Shown here piece after piece: positions 46,601 to 57,400 of a stretch of DNA of 64,000 bases. A program made the translations under genes and the position numbers. Below the pieces are notes generated by a model that ran no database searches, had not been told where the DNA came from, and saw only the letters and a program-made list of their open reading frames with translations. Source of the stretch: Hygrophila difformis (Eukaryota > Streptophyta > Magnoliopsida > Lamiales > Acanthaceae); NCBI GenBank assembly GCA_030278955.1, contig JAOANR010000013.1, positions 39,220,191 to 39,284,190 of the forward strand, in the 5' to 3' direction. Numbering within the stretch: the stretch's first letter is position 1; the number at the start of each line of letters is the position of its first letter.

Positions 46601-49133
46601 TCCTCAAACTAAACATCATGCTCATTGGTTCACTTCCTATATTTCACCTATAGGCATTTTGAGAGGCAGAGAAAGTATGGAATTTGAATGAAATTGACTT
46701 AGTTAAGACTTAAGAGTATGGGATTACATCTGATGTTATTCAATTTCTGATTTGAATGAGAATTAAATTGACATGCTGGTTCAAAGAATGAGAACAGACT
46801 AGCAACACAATAAGATCCTCAAATACTTTCAGCACAAATCTCCATGCATGATGAATTCGAATGAACCTTCTTAATTTGACACTGATTAGTCACTTAGTTG
46901 TATTACATGTATATGTACATTGTACACCATGTTTCCCCTATAAAATTATTCAGGAATTAAAAACGCTTTAAATTCATTCATTTATGGGTTTAGGGTTTAG
47001 GGTTTATAGTTTAGTTTGCTCTGTAATATTGAGCAGATATTTGAACAAACTAAGGTATAAAGACAAATATCAGTTCAAGGAAGATGGTATGCATAAATTG
47101 CCAAAGAATTAAAATTGTAACTTGAATACACAAATAACTTAAGAAGAGGAAATGTAGCATTACCTGGTGAAAAACTACAAGCAACTGAAGCTGGTGTAGC
47201 AGGTGAGACACATTCCCTAAGATTTGCAAATCTAGGGCTTTTATCCGCTAGGCTAGCAGAAGGTGAAGGCATTGCTTCTGTACTAGTAACACTAACAACC
47301 AGTCTATCCTTTGCTGCATCATCTTCATGACCATCAACCTTCTTCTTTTCATACTTTGCAAGGCCCTCACCCCAGCCCAGGCGAGGCTTTTTCCTGGAAC
47401 TGGTCTCATCAGATGGATCAGGAACATTGGGCATGGCACAAGCATCAGCTGGAGACTGAACACGCAGCACATCCTTCTGCTGCACATCAGCCACAATCTC
47501 AGAGTCAACTCCCAGACTTTTGGAGCTACTTGAATGACTGAATAAAGAGCCTCTTGACACGAAACTTCCAGACCGAGACCATTTCAACGACTTCCAATCA
47601 ATCGATCCTAGGCCACTTTCTTTGTCAGTGTTCTGGCTTGAGCTCGTCAATGTATCAGCAGCTGCAACCTTTTTGTGTTTTTCTCTCAGGCATGTCTGGG
47701 ATGGAGATGATAAGGGTTCGGGAACAGGATGAGCAGAGCTCACACTGTTATTTTCATGCCATGTCTGGGTATTCCGTACAGCCTTCAGATTATTCAGCTT
47801 AGAGCACGTCTGGATATTCTCTATGACCTTCTGATTATTCACCTCGCCCCTTGACTCCACGCTCCCAGACTGAGAACATTTCAGGGCCTTCAAATCAATC
47901 GATCCTAGGTCATTTTCTTTGTCAAATTTCTGACCCAAGTCCGTCAATGTATCAGCAGCTGCAACCTTTTCATGCTTCTCTTTCAGGCAAGTCTGGGATG
48001 GAAAAAATAAGGATTCAGGAGGAGTATGAGCAGAACCATCACTGTTCTTTTCAAGCCATGTTTGATTATTCCCAACAGCCTTCTGATTATTCACCTTCGA
48101 GTATGTTTGGGTATTCACCTTGTGATTATTCACCTTGGCGGTTGGTCCACCATGACCACCGGATGATACTGCAGGTTCATAAGAGCGTGATCTCCAGTCT
48201 TTGTGGTTAAAGGATCCCCTGTTTTCTTTGTTATTCCTGAGATACTTGGCCCCACCATGAGACCCAAAAGGGCGAAAGTTATCATCTGCTAAATCTCTGT
48301 CATTGTACCTAGACCCATATGGCGGATATACATGACCATTCTCATCAGGATACATATGCCATCCACCCTGCTTACCATGACCTTCAGCAAAACAGATTCA
48401 AATACCCCAATAGTTCAGAAACAATCAACACATTAACACTTTGACACAATCCACACAAGACAAAACCACTATGATTTTTTGATAAATCATGCAAATATAC
48501 AGATAACATAGCACATAGAAAAGCAAACCACTAACAACAACATCCGCGTGACAAAATTTCTACGCGTTCGGTTAGAACATCAGATCTGAACCAAAATATT
48601 CCTCAAAACACTCTTCGGCAATCAATAAAAGTGAACAAGTTCAGCAATTATATACAACTAATAACAACTATTCCACATCCAAACCCTAGGCAATAGAAAA
48701 CTACTTCGTCTTCAAACTAGACAAAAATTCATAGAACCACTCAACCACCATCAATAAAAATAACGATAATAAAGAAAAAGATAATAGTCTTGGAACAAGG
48801 ACATAAAATTTAACTACTTATATCGCATTTAAATCTCAAACGCGCAACCAGATAAACCCATGATATAGTGAAAAATTGAATAAAAAAGATAAACAATAGA
48901 TGAGTTTACTCACCAGGAGGGATGGGGCGAGAATTGCGAAATTCCGAATACCAGGGTTGCTGCGGCGGCTGATGGTCCTGGTTGAATTGGAAAGGCGGTG
49001 GCGCGTGGGGGTGGTGTTGCTGCTCCCTCCATCTATGCGTCCACCACCCGCCGCCGCCAAATTGGGGGTCGGAATCGGATCTCTCGTACCTGCGAAAATC
49101 CCTTCGATCCCAAGAAAATTGCTCCGGCGGCAT
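40698..49133 (-). CDS. PWR: POWERDRESS-like SANT-domain co-repressor
   Basis: In Arabidopsis PWR is a nuclear NCoR/SMRT-like protein that works with the histone deacetylase HDA9. Four exons: 48914-49133, 47164-48381, 44425-45528 and 40698-43666, all GT-AG and phase-consistent, giving 1836 residues. The N-terminus has the family's SWDRRD start and HGKQGGWH at the exon 1/2 junction. Exon 2 holds SRKKPRLGWGEGLAKYEKKK. Exon 3 holds a TESEIDSLE coiled segment. Exon 4 has two SANT domains, about residues 915-960 (NPWTAEEREIFIDKLAIFGK) and 1120-1170 (DWTDEEKSVFIKGMSSYGKD), then a long low-complexity C-terminus ending RDDGDCTQR. Two tandem duplications lie in disordered parts: 99 residues in exon 2 and 38 residues in exon 4 (41770-41997). 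The protein is longer than I recall for Arabidopsis, which the duplications partly explain. Confidence 0.92.
41770..41997 (-). repeat. In-frame 114-bp tandem duplication inside PWR exon 4
   Basis: Units 41770-41883 and 41884-41997 are nearly identical, including cttaaatctcttttctgttc on the coding strand. Each encodes 38 residues (NSH-I/T-MLSQQNGNTASV ... CFVGSGLP) with only a few substitutions. The high identity points to a recent duplication. Confidence 0.92.
47548..48100 (-). repeat. Older ~297-bp tandem duplication inside PWR exon 2
   Basis: Two 99-residue units are recognisable by shared blocks: NNQKAVGNNQTW / NNLKAVRNTQTW, PSQTCLKEKHEKVAAADTLT / PSQTCLREKHKKVAAADTLT and LGSIDLKALK / LGSIDWKSLK. 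Divergence is clearly greater than in the exon 4 pair, so this event is older. The frame is preserved. Confidence 0.88.
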
Positions 49134-49554
49134 GAAAAGAAGCAAGTTATAGGTTTTCCAGTATCCCTTCTACGGGTTGTGGTCTCTCGTCTTCACGGCG
49201 GCGCAGCCCAGTTCAATCTCATACAGAACAAGTTTACCCTAGACAATAAAACAATAGGAACAAAAATCTAGAGTGCAAAGAAGGCGGCGAATTGAAATAC
49301 CCTTGAGTGGGTTTTTGAAGAGGGAGGCGAAAATCTGGGTTTAGGGTGAAGTAAGGGAAGAGGGAAGAAGGGGGGAAAAGGACATCAGGACATGGGGATG
49401 GGGAGACAGAGAGGGAGCGCAGTGAAGCGGAAGATAGGAGAAAAAGGAGGAGTTTCAAGTTTGGGTCTTTGGGAGTTGGGACGCTTCTGGTTCTTCCGGA
49501 CCCTTTTCTTTTACTACTTTATTACGCGTATTTATTTATTTTTATTATTATTAC
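49134..49554. other. PWR 5' leader and promoter region
   Basis: A GA-rich stretch (about 49310-49460) of aggag/gaagg type lies upstream of the start. On the coding strand it is a CT-rich leader, common in plant 5' UTRs. No precise transcription start or TATA box is assigned. Confidence 0.4.
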
Positions 49555-49910
49555 CAATTTGAGGTGCTTGTATTCACTGCATTCGGTGCAGTGCACTGCA
49601 CTCATTTTTATTTTTATTTTTATTTTGTCTTTTTTTCATGTTTTTATTACAGGAAGTAGGCAACGGGTGCTCAAAGAATCAAATTTTTGAAAAATAAAAA
49701 TTACCAATTTGAGGTGTTTGTATTTCCTAGCTTTTATTTGCTGTACTGAAAAAAAAAAAAAAAATTGAGGTGTTTGTATTCACTGCATTCGGTGCAATGC
49801 ACTGCACTCATTTGTATTTTTATTTTTCTTTTGTCTTTTTTTTTTCATGTTTTTATTACAGGAAGTAGGCAACGGGTGCTCAAAGAATCAAATTTTTGAA
49901 AAATAAAAAT
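49555..49910 (+). repeat. Direct duplication of a ~147-bp segment
   Basis: Copy A (49555-49700) and copy B (49763-49910) share nearly the whole text, from attgaggtg, tattcactgcattcggtgca and tttttattacaggaagtagg to aaagaatcaaatttttgaaa. A third, partial start lies at 49701-49725. Copy A contains a perfect 16-bp palindrome (gtgcagtgcactgcac), mutated at one base in copy B. No element ends were found. Confidence 0.8.
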
Positions 49911-49960
49911 AAAAACGATTTATGTCTTTGTCTATATTCTATGGTCTTTACTAATTGCTA

Positions 49961-50280
49961 CTCCGTCCGTCCCATTTAATTTATTCTGTTTGACTTCTAC
50001 ACACAATTTAATATACTTTTCAATCATTAATATCTTAAAATATGTATAACAAAAATTATGTAAAATATATATTTTAAAACTATATTCTCATATAATTCTA
50101 ACAATATCTAACTTGATTATTTTTTTCAAATATGTACTTTAATAATAATTGAGTCGAAATTAAACAATAAATAGTGCAAAAGAAAAGTCAAACATAATAA
50201 GTTGGTTGGAAATCGAACCTCCAATCTTCCGTTGGAAGTCAAGAGACTTAACCACTTTGACTAGGTCCTCATCCCAATAT
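49961..50280. mobile_element. Truncated Stowaway-like MITE joined to a tRNA-related sequence
   Basis: The left end tactccgtccgtcccattt is a typical Stowaway-like terminus. The interior resembles other copies here (aacaataaatagtgcaaaag, gtcaaac), but the expected right terminus is missing. Instead, on the minus strand, about 50205-50280 has an A-box-like TAGTCAAAGTGG and a B box GGTTCGATTTCC, as in the head of a SINE or a tRNA pseudogene. This suggests an insertion at, or replacement of, the MITE's right end. Confidence 0.45.
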
Positions 50281-50879
50281 GCATACATAATTATTATTAC
50301 TATGCTGTATCTAAATTTAAATTATATAATCAAGTAACTTACTCGTTTTTTCAAAAAAAAAAAAAAAAAAGTAACTTACTGGTGATATTATTAATTTTGT
50401 GTTATTGTTGATTGGTATGTGATGTGATTATTATCACGTCAGTATATAAGAGATTTGGTTTTCAAATTAATGAAAAATATTAAATTAAATTTATTTAAAA
50501 TATCAACTTAGGAAAATTACATTTAATAAAAGGCCACCGTTATATACCCTCAACTTTTGTTAGGGGCACACAATTTTATAATAAAATCTTACATATACCC
50601 ATACTTAAAAAGAGAGGATTGGGACACTCTTTTAGAACTGGGTTTTAGGATTGGGGCACTCTTTATACCCTTTATACGAGGATTGGGGCACTCTTTTAGA
50701 TTAAGCACATATTTTTCTTCATTCATGCCTTCAAACAAAACCAGAACCCTACTTCCAAAGTTTACGATTTTAGGATTTAGGGTTTAGGATTTTACAATCT
50801 TTACCGAATGCGAACACTACCTGATTTAATAAATAACAATACATTAGTCCAGTAGCATAAAAAATAAAGGAATCGGCCA
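50281..50879. other. AT-rich intergenic DNA with a short repeat
   Basis: The phrase gaggattgg(g)gcactcttt occurs at least twice at about 50617-50700 (a variant has gggaca), with aggattggggcactcttta between. An A run lies at about 50352-50370. No gene was recognised. Confidence 0.45.
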
Positions 50880-51075
50880 CTATGGGCCGTGTGGCCCTCT
50901 TTACAAATGGCCATTGTCGGCCGTTTGGCCCCTTTACAAACGGCCACGGTTGGCCGTTTGTTCTTCTTTGCGGTGGCCGTTTGCTTTTCCACGGCCATGG
51001 ATGTCCATGGCCGTTCGTTGCAAATGATTAAAAAAAAAAAAAAAAAAAACGAACGTCCAGGGTTGGACGTTCGTC
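50880..51075. repeat. Cluster of short perfect hairpins built on GGCC / GGCCGTTTG
   Basis: At least three perfect stems lie within about 140 bp: caaacggcca-cggt-tggccgtttg (50937-50960), acggccatgga-tg-tccatggccgt (50991-51014) and cgaacgtcca-gggt-tggacgttcg (51050-51073). Imperfect ones lie at about 50880-50935 (ggccgt, tggccattgtcggccgttt). An A run (about 51030-51049) separates the last two. Confidence 0.8.
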
Positions 51076-51520
51076 TCTCTTCTCCACGCCCGTCGCCGCC
51101 GATGGCCCTTCCTCCATGCGTCCTCGGCATGTCTGCTCTCGATGTCTTTCCCTTCCCCTGTTCTCTTGCCCACGATTCTGTATTGATGCCCGAAGGTTTT
51201 TGTGTGGAGGTCGTATGAGTTGTGTGCGTCCTTTTTGCGTGCCCTAAGAATGGAATGCGGAGTGTGCCACACCCGGAGTTGTGTGTGAATGCCTGGACCC
51301 TCAATGCCAAGTATACTATAATAAGGGTAAAATAGGTAACATATATGTTGTGTGTCCTTAACTTGCTAATTTTTGTGTGTACAAGGAAAAATAAAGAGTG
51401 TATATAACGGGAGCCTTAATAAAATATGGCAGAATTATTAGATTACCGTGCTATGTATTTAGGAGTCCGTTTGGAAATAGGCGTTTGGACTTACATCCAT
51501 ACTATTATATGAATTAAATA

Positions 51521-51777
51521 CTTCATCCGTCCAGTTTGTTATGTCTCATTTTGACTTTTTAAACTGTTCATAAAGTTTGACCTAATTTTTTATTGCAATT
51601 ATATAAAAAAAAATATAATTGAGTGAGATCTTGTTGAATTTATTTTTTCGTATAACTCTAGAATATATATTTTTATAGAATTTTTACTTCTACATATTTA
51701 AAGATATTAACCACTACACATATGCATTAGACGACATGTTCAAAAGTTTTAAAATGGAATTATTTAGACAGAGAGAG
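51521..51777. mobile_element. Stowaway-like MITE (257 bp)
   Basis: The left end is cttcatccgtccag and the right end is gacagagagag, imperfect inverted repeats. Each is bordered by TA (51519-51520 and 51778-51779). The non-coding AT-rich interior contains ttgagtgagatcttgttgaa, resembling the other Stowaway copies in this window. Confidence 0.7.
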
Positions 51778-52320
51778 TATATTTGTTAGAATTTCTTGAA
51801 GGGTTTTTATGTTTTCGTTGTAGTAGAAAATAAAATAGCACTAGATATATTGTTAGAATATATTCGTGTTGCATTGATGAATAATTTAAATATTATAAAT
51901 TTATAAAGATATGTACTGAGAATGTTATAATTGGTTTAAAAACTCTAGTAGTGAATTGTTTTGAAAAGATGTACGATAAATTTGTATACACAATAGCTTC
52001 TATATCGAGTGTCTCACATTGGTTATAGAAAGAGATTTCATTTATTTATATGGATACGAAGTAGTATTTCACTCATTGTTAATTTATTTTAAATTAGAAA
52101 CTCATAAAAGACATATGTAGTATTTGTCGATATTGAATGTAGTACTATTAAATTTTGAAGTAAAACTCCCCTTATTTAACAGTATCCCTATCAAGTTATT
52201 ATCTATATTTAGCACTACTAGTATGATTCAAATGATTAGATTGAGCTCTTCCCAAAAAATATGATTAAATAGTAAACGATGGTGGCATTAGGGGAAGGAC
52301 ACGCAATGAACTACCACACG
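51778..52320. other. AT-rich intergenic DNA
   Basis: No gene, repeat or element end was recognised. Confidence 0.4.
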
Positions 52321-52801
52321 TAGAGTTGTAAAATAAAAAAACAGTTTGCGACAAAGCTCGATCCGGTTCATGTTCATTCGTTAATTGTTCGTTTGTAAAG
52401 CTTAACAAGCTGAGCTCGAATACGAATACGAGCTCGTTTGCTTAACAAACAAACACGAGCTTTGTTCGCGAACAGTTCGAAAGTGTTCGTATATGTTCGT
52501 TAACGGAGTAATTTTGTAATTTTATATGTTCATTTTACAATTTCAATATTGTGAGTTAAAGACATCAAACCCTTGATTGGATGAACGATTCCTTTAATAA
52601 ATTTTTAAATGATTCGAACGAGCTCAAACGAGCCGAGCTAAACAAAAGAGTAAGTTGGCTCGTTTGAACTAAATGAGCCGAGCTCGAACACGATTTCAAG
52701 CTCGACTTCCTTAACAAACAAACATGAGCTGAGCTCGAATACTTAACAAGCCCAGCTCAAACAACCAAAGCTCGGCTCGGTTCGGCTCGTTTACAGCTCT
52801 A
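52321..52801. mobile_element. hAT-like MITE rich in GAGCTC / CTCGTTTG motifs (481 bp)
   Basis: The ends are tagagttgtaaa and tttacagctcta, inverted repeats with one mismatch, flanked by accacacg (52313-52320) and accacccg (52802-52809), a 7 of 8 target duplication of hAT length. The interior is made of many short inverted and direct copies of gagctcg, cgagccgagct and gttaacaaacaaac, as in a family widespread in dicots. It lies about 185 bp downstream of the ABC1K stop codon. Confidence 0.75.
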
Positions 52802-52985
52802 ACCACCCGTTAAATGTCATGACTATGTGACATTTCAGTTGCCATTTTCTTGCAAAACCCCCATGGCATTATCACAAAATGTACTGTACTACTCTTCAGT
52901 GTTCAGTGTTCAGTAAATAAGCAGTACTTTCCACAAGTATTATCTCCCATCAGAGCATTCTGGAAAAGGATGCCAATTGTGTAAT

Positions 52986-54399
52986 TCAGGTCTGCATAGC
53001 CACTTGCTTCGAGCTGTAGGATAAACGACGACTCGTGTACGCCCCACCGAGAGAAACGAGCATTCTGTGACAAGCCATAGCTGAGGACACAAGGAACATG
53101 ATGAATGAAGTCCAGCAGAATCTCAAAACCAATATGGGATCTTTTCTAGCAGATTTGAAGGACTTGAGGAATATCACTTTGAGGCGGCGGTCTCTCAGGA
53201 TGGACCCAAGTTCTGTGTTAGCAGTAGGAGGAACCGGTGCTTTGGTAAGGTCGAGACCTTTCCCCAATGCTTTAGACATCCACTCACATAGTATGTCGGC
53301 AATAGCCTTGCAGAGTTGCTGGCGGAAGGGGCTAGCTTCTTTCGATACTAGTGTCTGTATCAATGAAGCTCCATCCTGTTTGGAAAATAGAGGCTTTAAG
53401 ATTCCAATGTCAGAACAATAAACACATATAGCTTTCCTAGAAGTGGCATCAGATTGATCAAATTCAGACCATTATTTGCAGCTAATATACGGGGAATTAA
53501 CTTTAGGATGCAACATGTTTCAAAAATCAATATTTCTCTGAATTCACTAATTTCCAAATGCAATCCAAGAAAGAGACCTGAGACCAGGTTTAACCATTTT
53601 GCAACTTAACACTTGAAACCCCACTACCAGTCACCAACTCACCATTTATTGCAAGGATAGATGACCATGCTGGCGTCCTCATAATATAATACAAAAACTA
53701 CAAAACCAGATAGATTAGATTTACAGAAACCAACAAGTACTCACAACATTCATTAGAAGTCTCCTCAAGACGACGCCATTTTTAGATGGAAGAAGTCTCA
53801 GAGCCAGGTTTGTAAAATTTACATCTGTGGCAGAACCATCTGGAGAGCAGCTACGAGAATTTTGAGCATCTGATGGCGCCAATGAAAGCAACCTTTTCCT
53901 GGGGATCAATTTGTGACCTTAGTTATAAAACATATATCAGCCACCCTTCAATAGATAAATTCTATTTTCAGCAGATGCCAACACTAGTGCAGGTAAGTTG
54001 TGTTTTTTGAAATCAAGAAGATATGCCAGCATAAATACCTTGTTGATCCAACTGTCAACAGCAATGAGAGCTTTTTCCATTGAAATTCTCTCCTCCTGTT
54101 GAACACAACCTGGCATTATGATAATAAGAACAAAACAAAACGATCAGAGATAATTTCATAGCCTAGCAATCTGCATTTGTTAAGTATTAAGACGATCCTA
54201 AATTTGATTTATAGAAGTCATCAGCGCTCCAACCAATACATATGTATACTAATGTTCTATGCCACACGCGACACCACGCGGAAATGAGTAACATATTTTA
54301 TTTAATATTTAGGGTTTGTGCTATATTGGATATATTAGAATAGAATAGTAATAAAATAAAATAAAAAATAAAGCAAAAACATAGAAATGAATAATCACA

Positions 54400-54435
<36 letters not shown>

Positions 54436-57400
54436 CATACACTACAAGAAGTAAATCCGCGACCAAATTCGGTAACTATATATATATATATAATAACAAG
54501 AAAAATAAAGAAAATAAAATAAAGAAGTAAAAAGAAGAAATATAAGGACATTTGACCAATGTTGAATTTAAGACACTTATTAGATGTAATATCTAGTGGT
54601 TGTAGAGGAATTTACAAGAAAGGAAATTTAAAATTTATCGTCTCCACATACCGAATTCAAAATTCTCCTAGTGGCAGTTGAATTATCAACAAGAAGTTTC
54701 TGAACAACATAAGGATATGCAGCTTCAAATGTCTTAAATGTTGGATCTCCAGCTATTGCCAACCCTATTAAAAAAGGAAGCAAATATATGAGCAAGAGCC
54801 AGTGACATTTAAACACATACAACAAGAGTATAATTTAAGACGACGAAACAAATAGGTTGTAAAATGTAACAATTACCATTAGATAAGTGAGGGGAGTATA
54901 TCATTTTTTAGATGTTCGACGAAAATGGAAGTGACACTTCTCTTAAATACATTTATCTAATGAACTGTTGTTGAATTTCCTAATAATCTCAGTTTAAATA
55001 GACTCAATCCCTCAACCCCCATGGAATAAATAAAAAACTAAAGATAGGTCAGCGTATGTGGGCAAAGCTGAACATAAAACACCCCATTCTTCTCAACTCA
55101 GAAGTCAGCGTATGTGGGCAAAGCTGAACATAAACCACATTCTTCTCAACTCAGAAGTCAGAATGCAGTAGAATCAAACTTCATTTATTTCAGCCACTGC
55201 CACCATATTACTGGGTGATTGGGTGAGCATGATATTGTGTAGTATGCATTAGAATAAAACCAAATATGAGTAACTCTTTCAGTAGGCCGCAACTATGCTA
55301 AAGAAAAATTTGCTTCCAGGCAAAGTCATTTGGGAAACACTGAAGCAGAATGAAGCACCACTTGCCAATGGGTATTAAAGATAGGACAGAGCAGACAAGA
55401 TGTATCACCCGCTACATTAACAATTTCAATAAAGGCATTTTTACTTTTACCCATTGGAATACTTCATCAACCGTATCCATATGGCTCCTCAATGTAGGGC
55501 AAGATCAGTTGATTTAAAAAACAAGTAATATGTGTCCATGCCTTACAATATACTCGTATATAGCCAAAACTGTTGGATTTTTGTTCAGATCAGACATTGC
55601 TCAAGGTGTTACAACTTACAAGTAAAATGTTATAACTGATACTTTAGCTTAAAAAGCTTGTAAAATAGCCTAAAGAAGGAAAATGCCCAAAAAGATAACT
55701 TAATTTGAGTTGGTCTTCTGCCAGACAGAAAATTTACCTTCCAGAGATGCCAGAGATCGCAAGATAAGTATATAATATGGTGGAAGGCGGCAATGATACT
55801 TCAATGCTACTGCCCATATTTTTCCAAGTATCTACAGGATAGATAATCCGATAAATAATAGAAAAAAACTGGGATAGACATTCTCAGATTATCAGGTGCG
55901 TCCATATAGTTAGTTCACATGAGATCAGGTCATAGATATGTCATATGAGAAATATTTCTAACAAGAGAAACCTTAAATATTATGAAATATCCCACTCTCA
56001 GTCTCTCACTCGCAATAAGTAGGTGTAACTAATGGCCACAAGCACAGCATCCACAAAGCACTTGTATTAATTCAAATTCGAATAAAACTATGTCAAAGAG
56101 CCCAAAAAATAATAAAAGTCCAAAGCCACTGATAGTTTTTGTTGAATTCAAGATATAAATTTCTCAAGATATGAGGTATTTCGTGGAAAAACTCTGAGAC
56201 CCTCTTAATAGATCGAAAACTGGACGCTGCATCCTGGAGGTCATATTTGATTGATGCATCTTTTGGACTCCAAACAAATTTTCCTTCTCTAAACAGGCAT
56301 AATGTCACGTTTTGTCTCAAGGCCAGTTGTATTAGGAACTGTTACTACAACATGACAAGAACTTAAATGAGTCTCTTCAACTCATCAAGTAATTCTTGTA
56401 ATATAATACGAGGGGCATTTAAACCTAAAAGGTTCCAGGTTCCCTAAGTTCTACAAGTTATGATTCATCATGCTGAACTGCATAGATGAAGTTGAACTCT
56501 GAAGTTATTATTATGAACCTATGAAGTTCTAACTTCTAAATATGAATCGAGTAATTGTCTTATGGCTAATTGACATCATCACAAAAACGAGCATAGATAT
56601 CATTCTCACCCGACTAAACTTGATATCAGGCACTCCATTATTGAATTCCATTTCTGCCAGCGCATATTCTAGGTCCTGAATCATTTTATAAGTAGTTATT
56701 TACAACAAATCAACAATAAATATCCTTTGAGACAAAACACCCTAAGGAGGAGACATTATGAATCTAAGAATGACGTTCAGTAAAGAGATTACCATGGTGA
56801 AACGCCTTAAATTAGTTCCAGGTCTTATAACATCCATTTCAGTCAAATCATGCACTAGGGATGGCCAATCTCCATTCACTATGTGTACGATGGAGGCAAG
56901 CATGGCAAACTGATGCTTCTTTTCCATCCGACAGATCAAGCCAAAGTCGAGAAACCTATTAAAGAGGTTAAAAAGAAGAAATAGAGTGTTATGTATCTGC
57001 TGAACTGTTAAACTTCATGTCAATTTAAATATTTAAAATCACAAAGATAATTAATATAACAAGCATCCTTTATCTTTACAAAGAGCAGCATCAGGAGTTA
57101 CCCTATTTTCCCTGGGGTTACATATCGCAAATTTCCAGGATGAGGATCAGCATGCATTATACCAGTTTCAAGAAGTTGGACAAGTGATGCCTCCACGCCT
57201 TTGTTAACCTAAACAAGTTCAGGTAAAAGAATCAATGTACATTTAGTGACAGGAAAAAAGACATTGCATTGAAGAAAATAAACAGCGGGATGAGTGGATC
57301 AGTTGATACATCTATTAGGTGAAACTGACATCGTGATCATTATTCTCATGCAGTGCATGATTTCATATGATTTCCACAATCTTAACACTGAGGCTCAATT

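Noticed and set aside
50801..51310. Frames of 107-169 codons on both strands
   Set aside because: They cross the hairpin cluster and an A run, overlap each other and show no similarity.
54439..54560. CACTACAAGAAG, a CACTA-transposon-like terminus
   Set aside because: No matching inverted end, subterminal repeats or 3-bp duplication were found nearby; the short motif alone can occur by chance.
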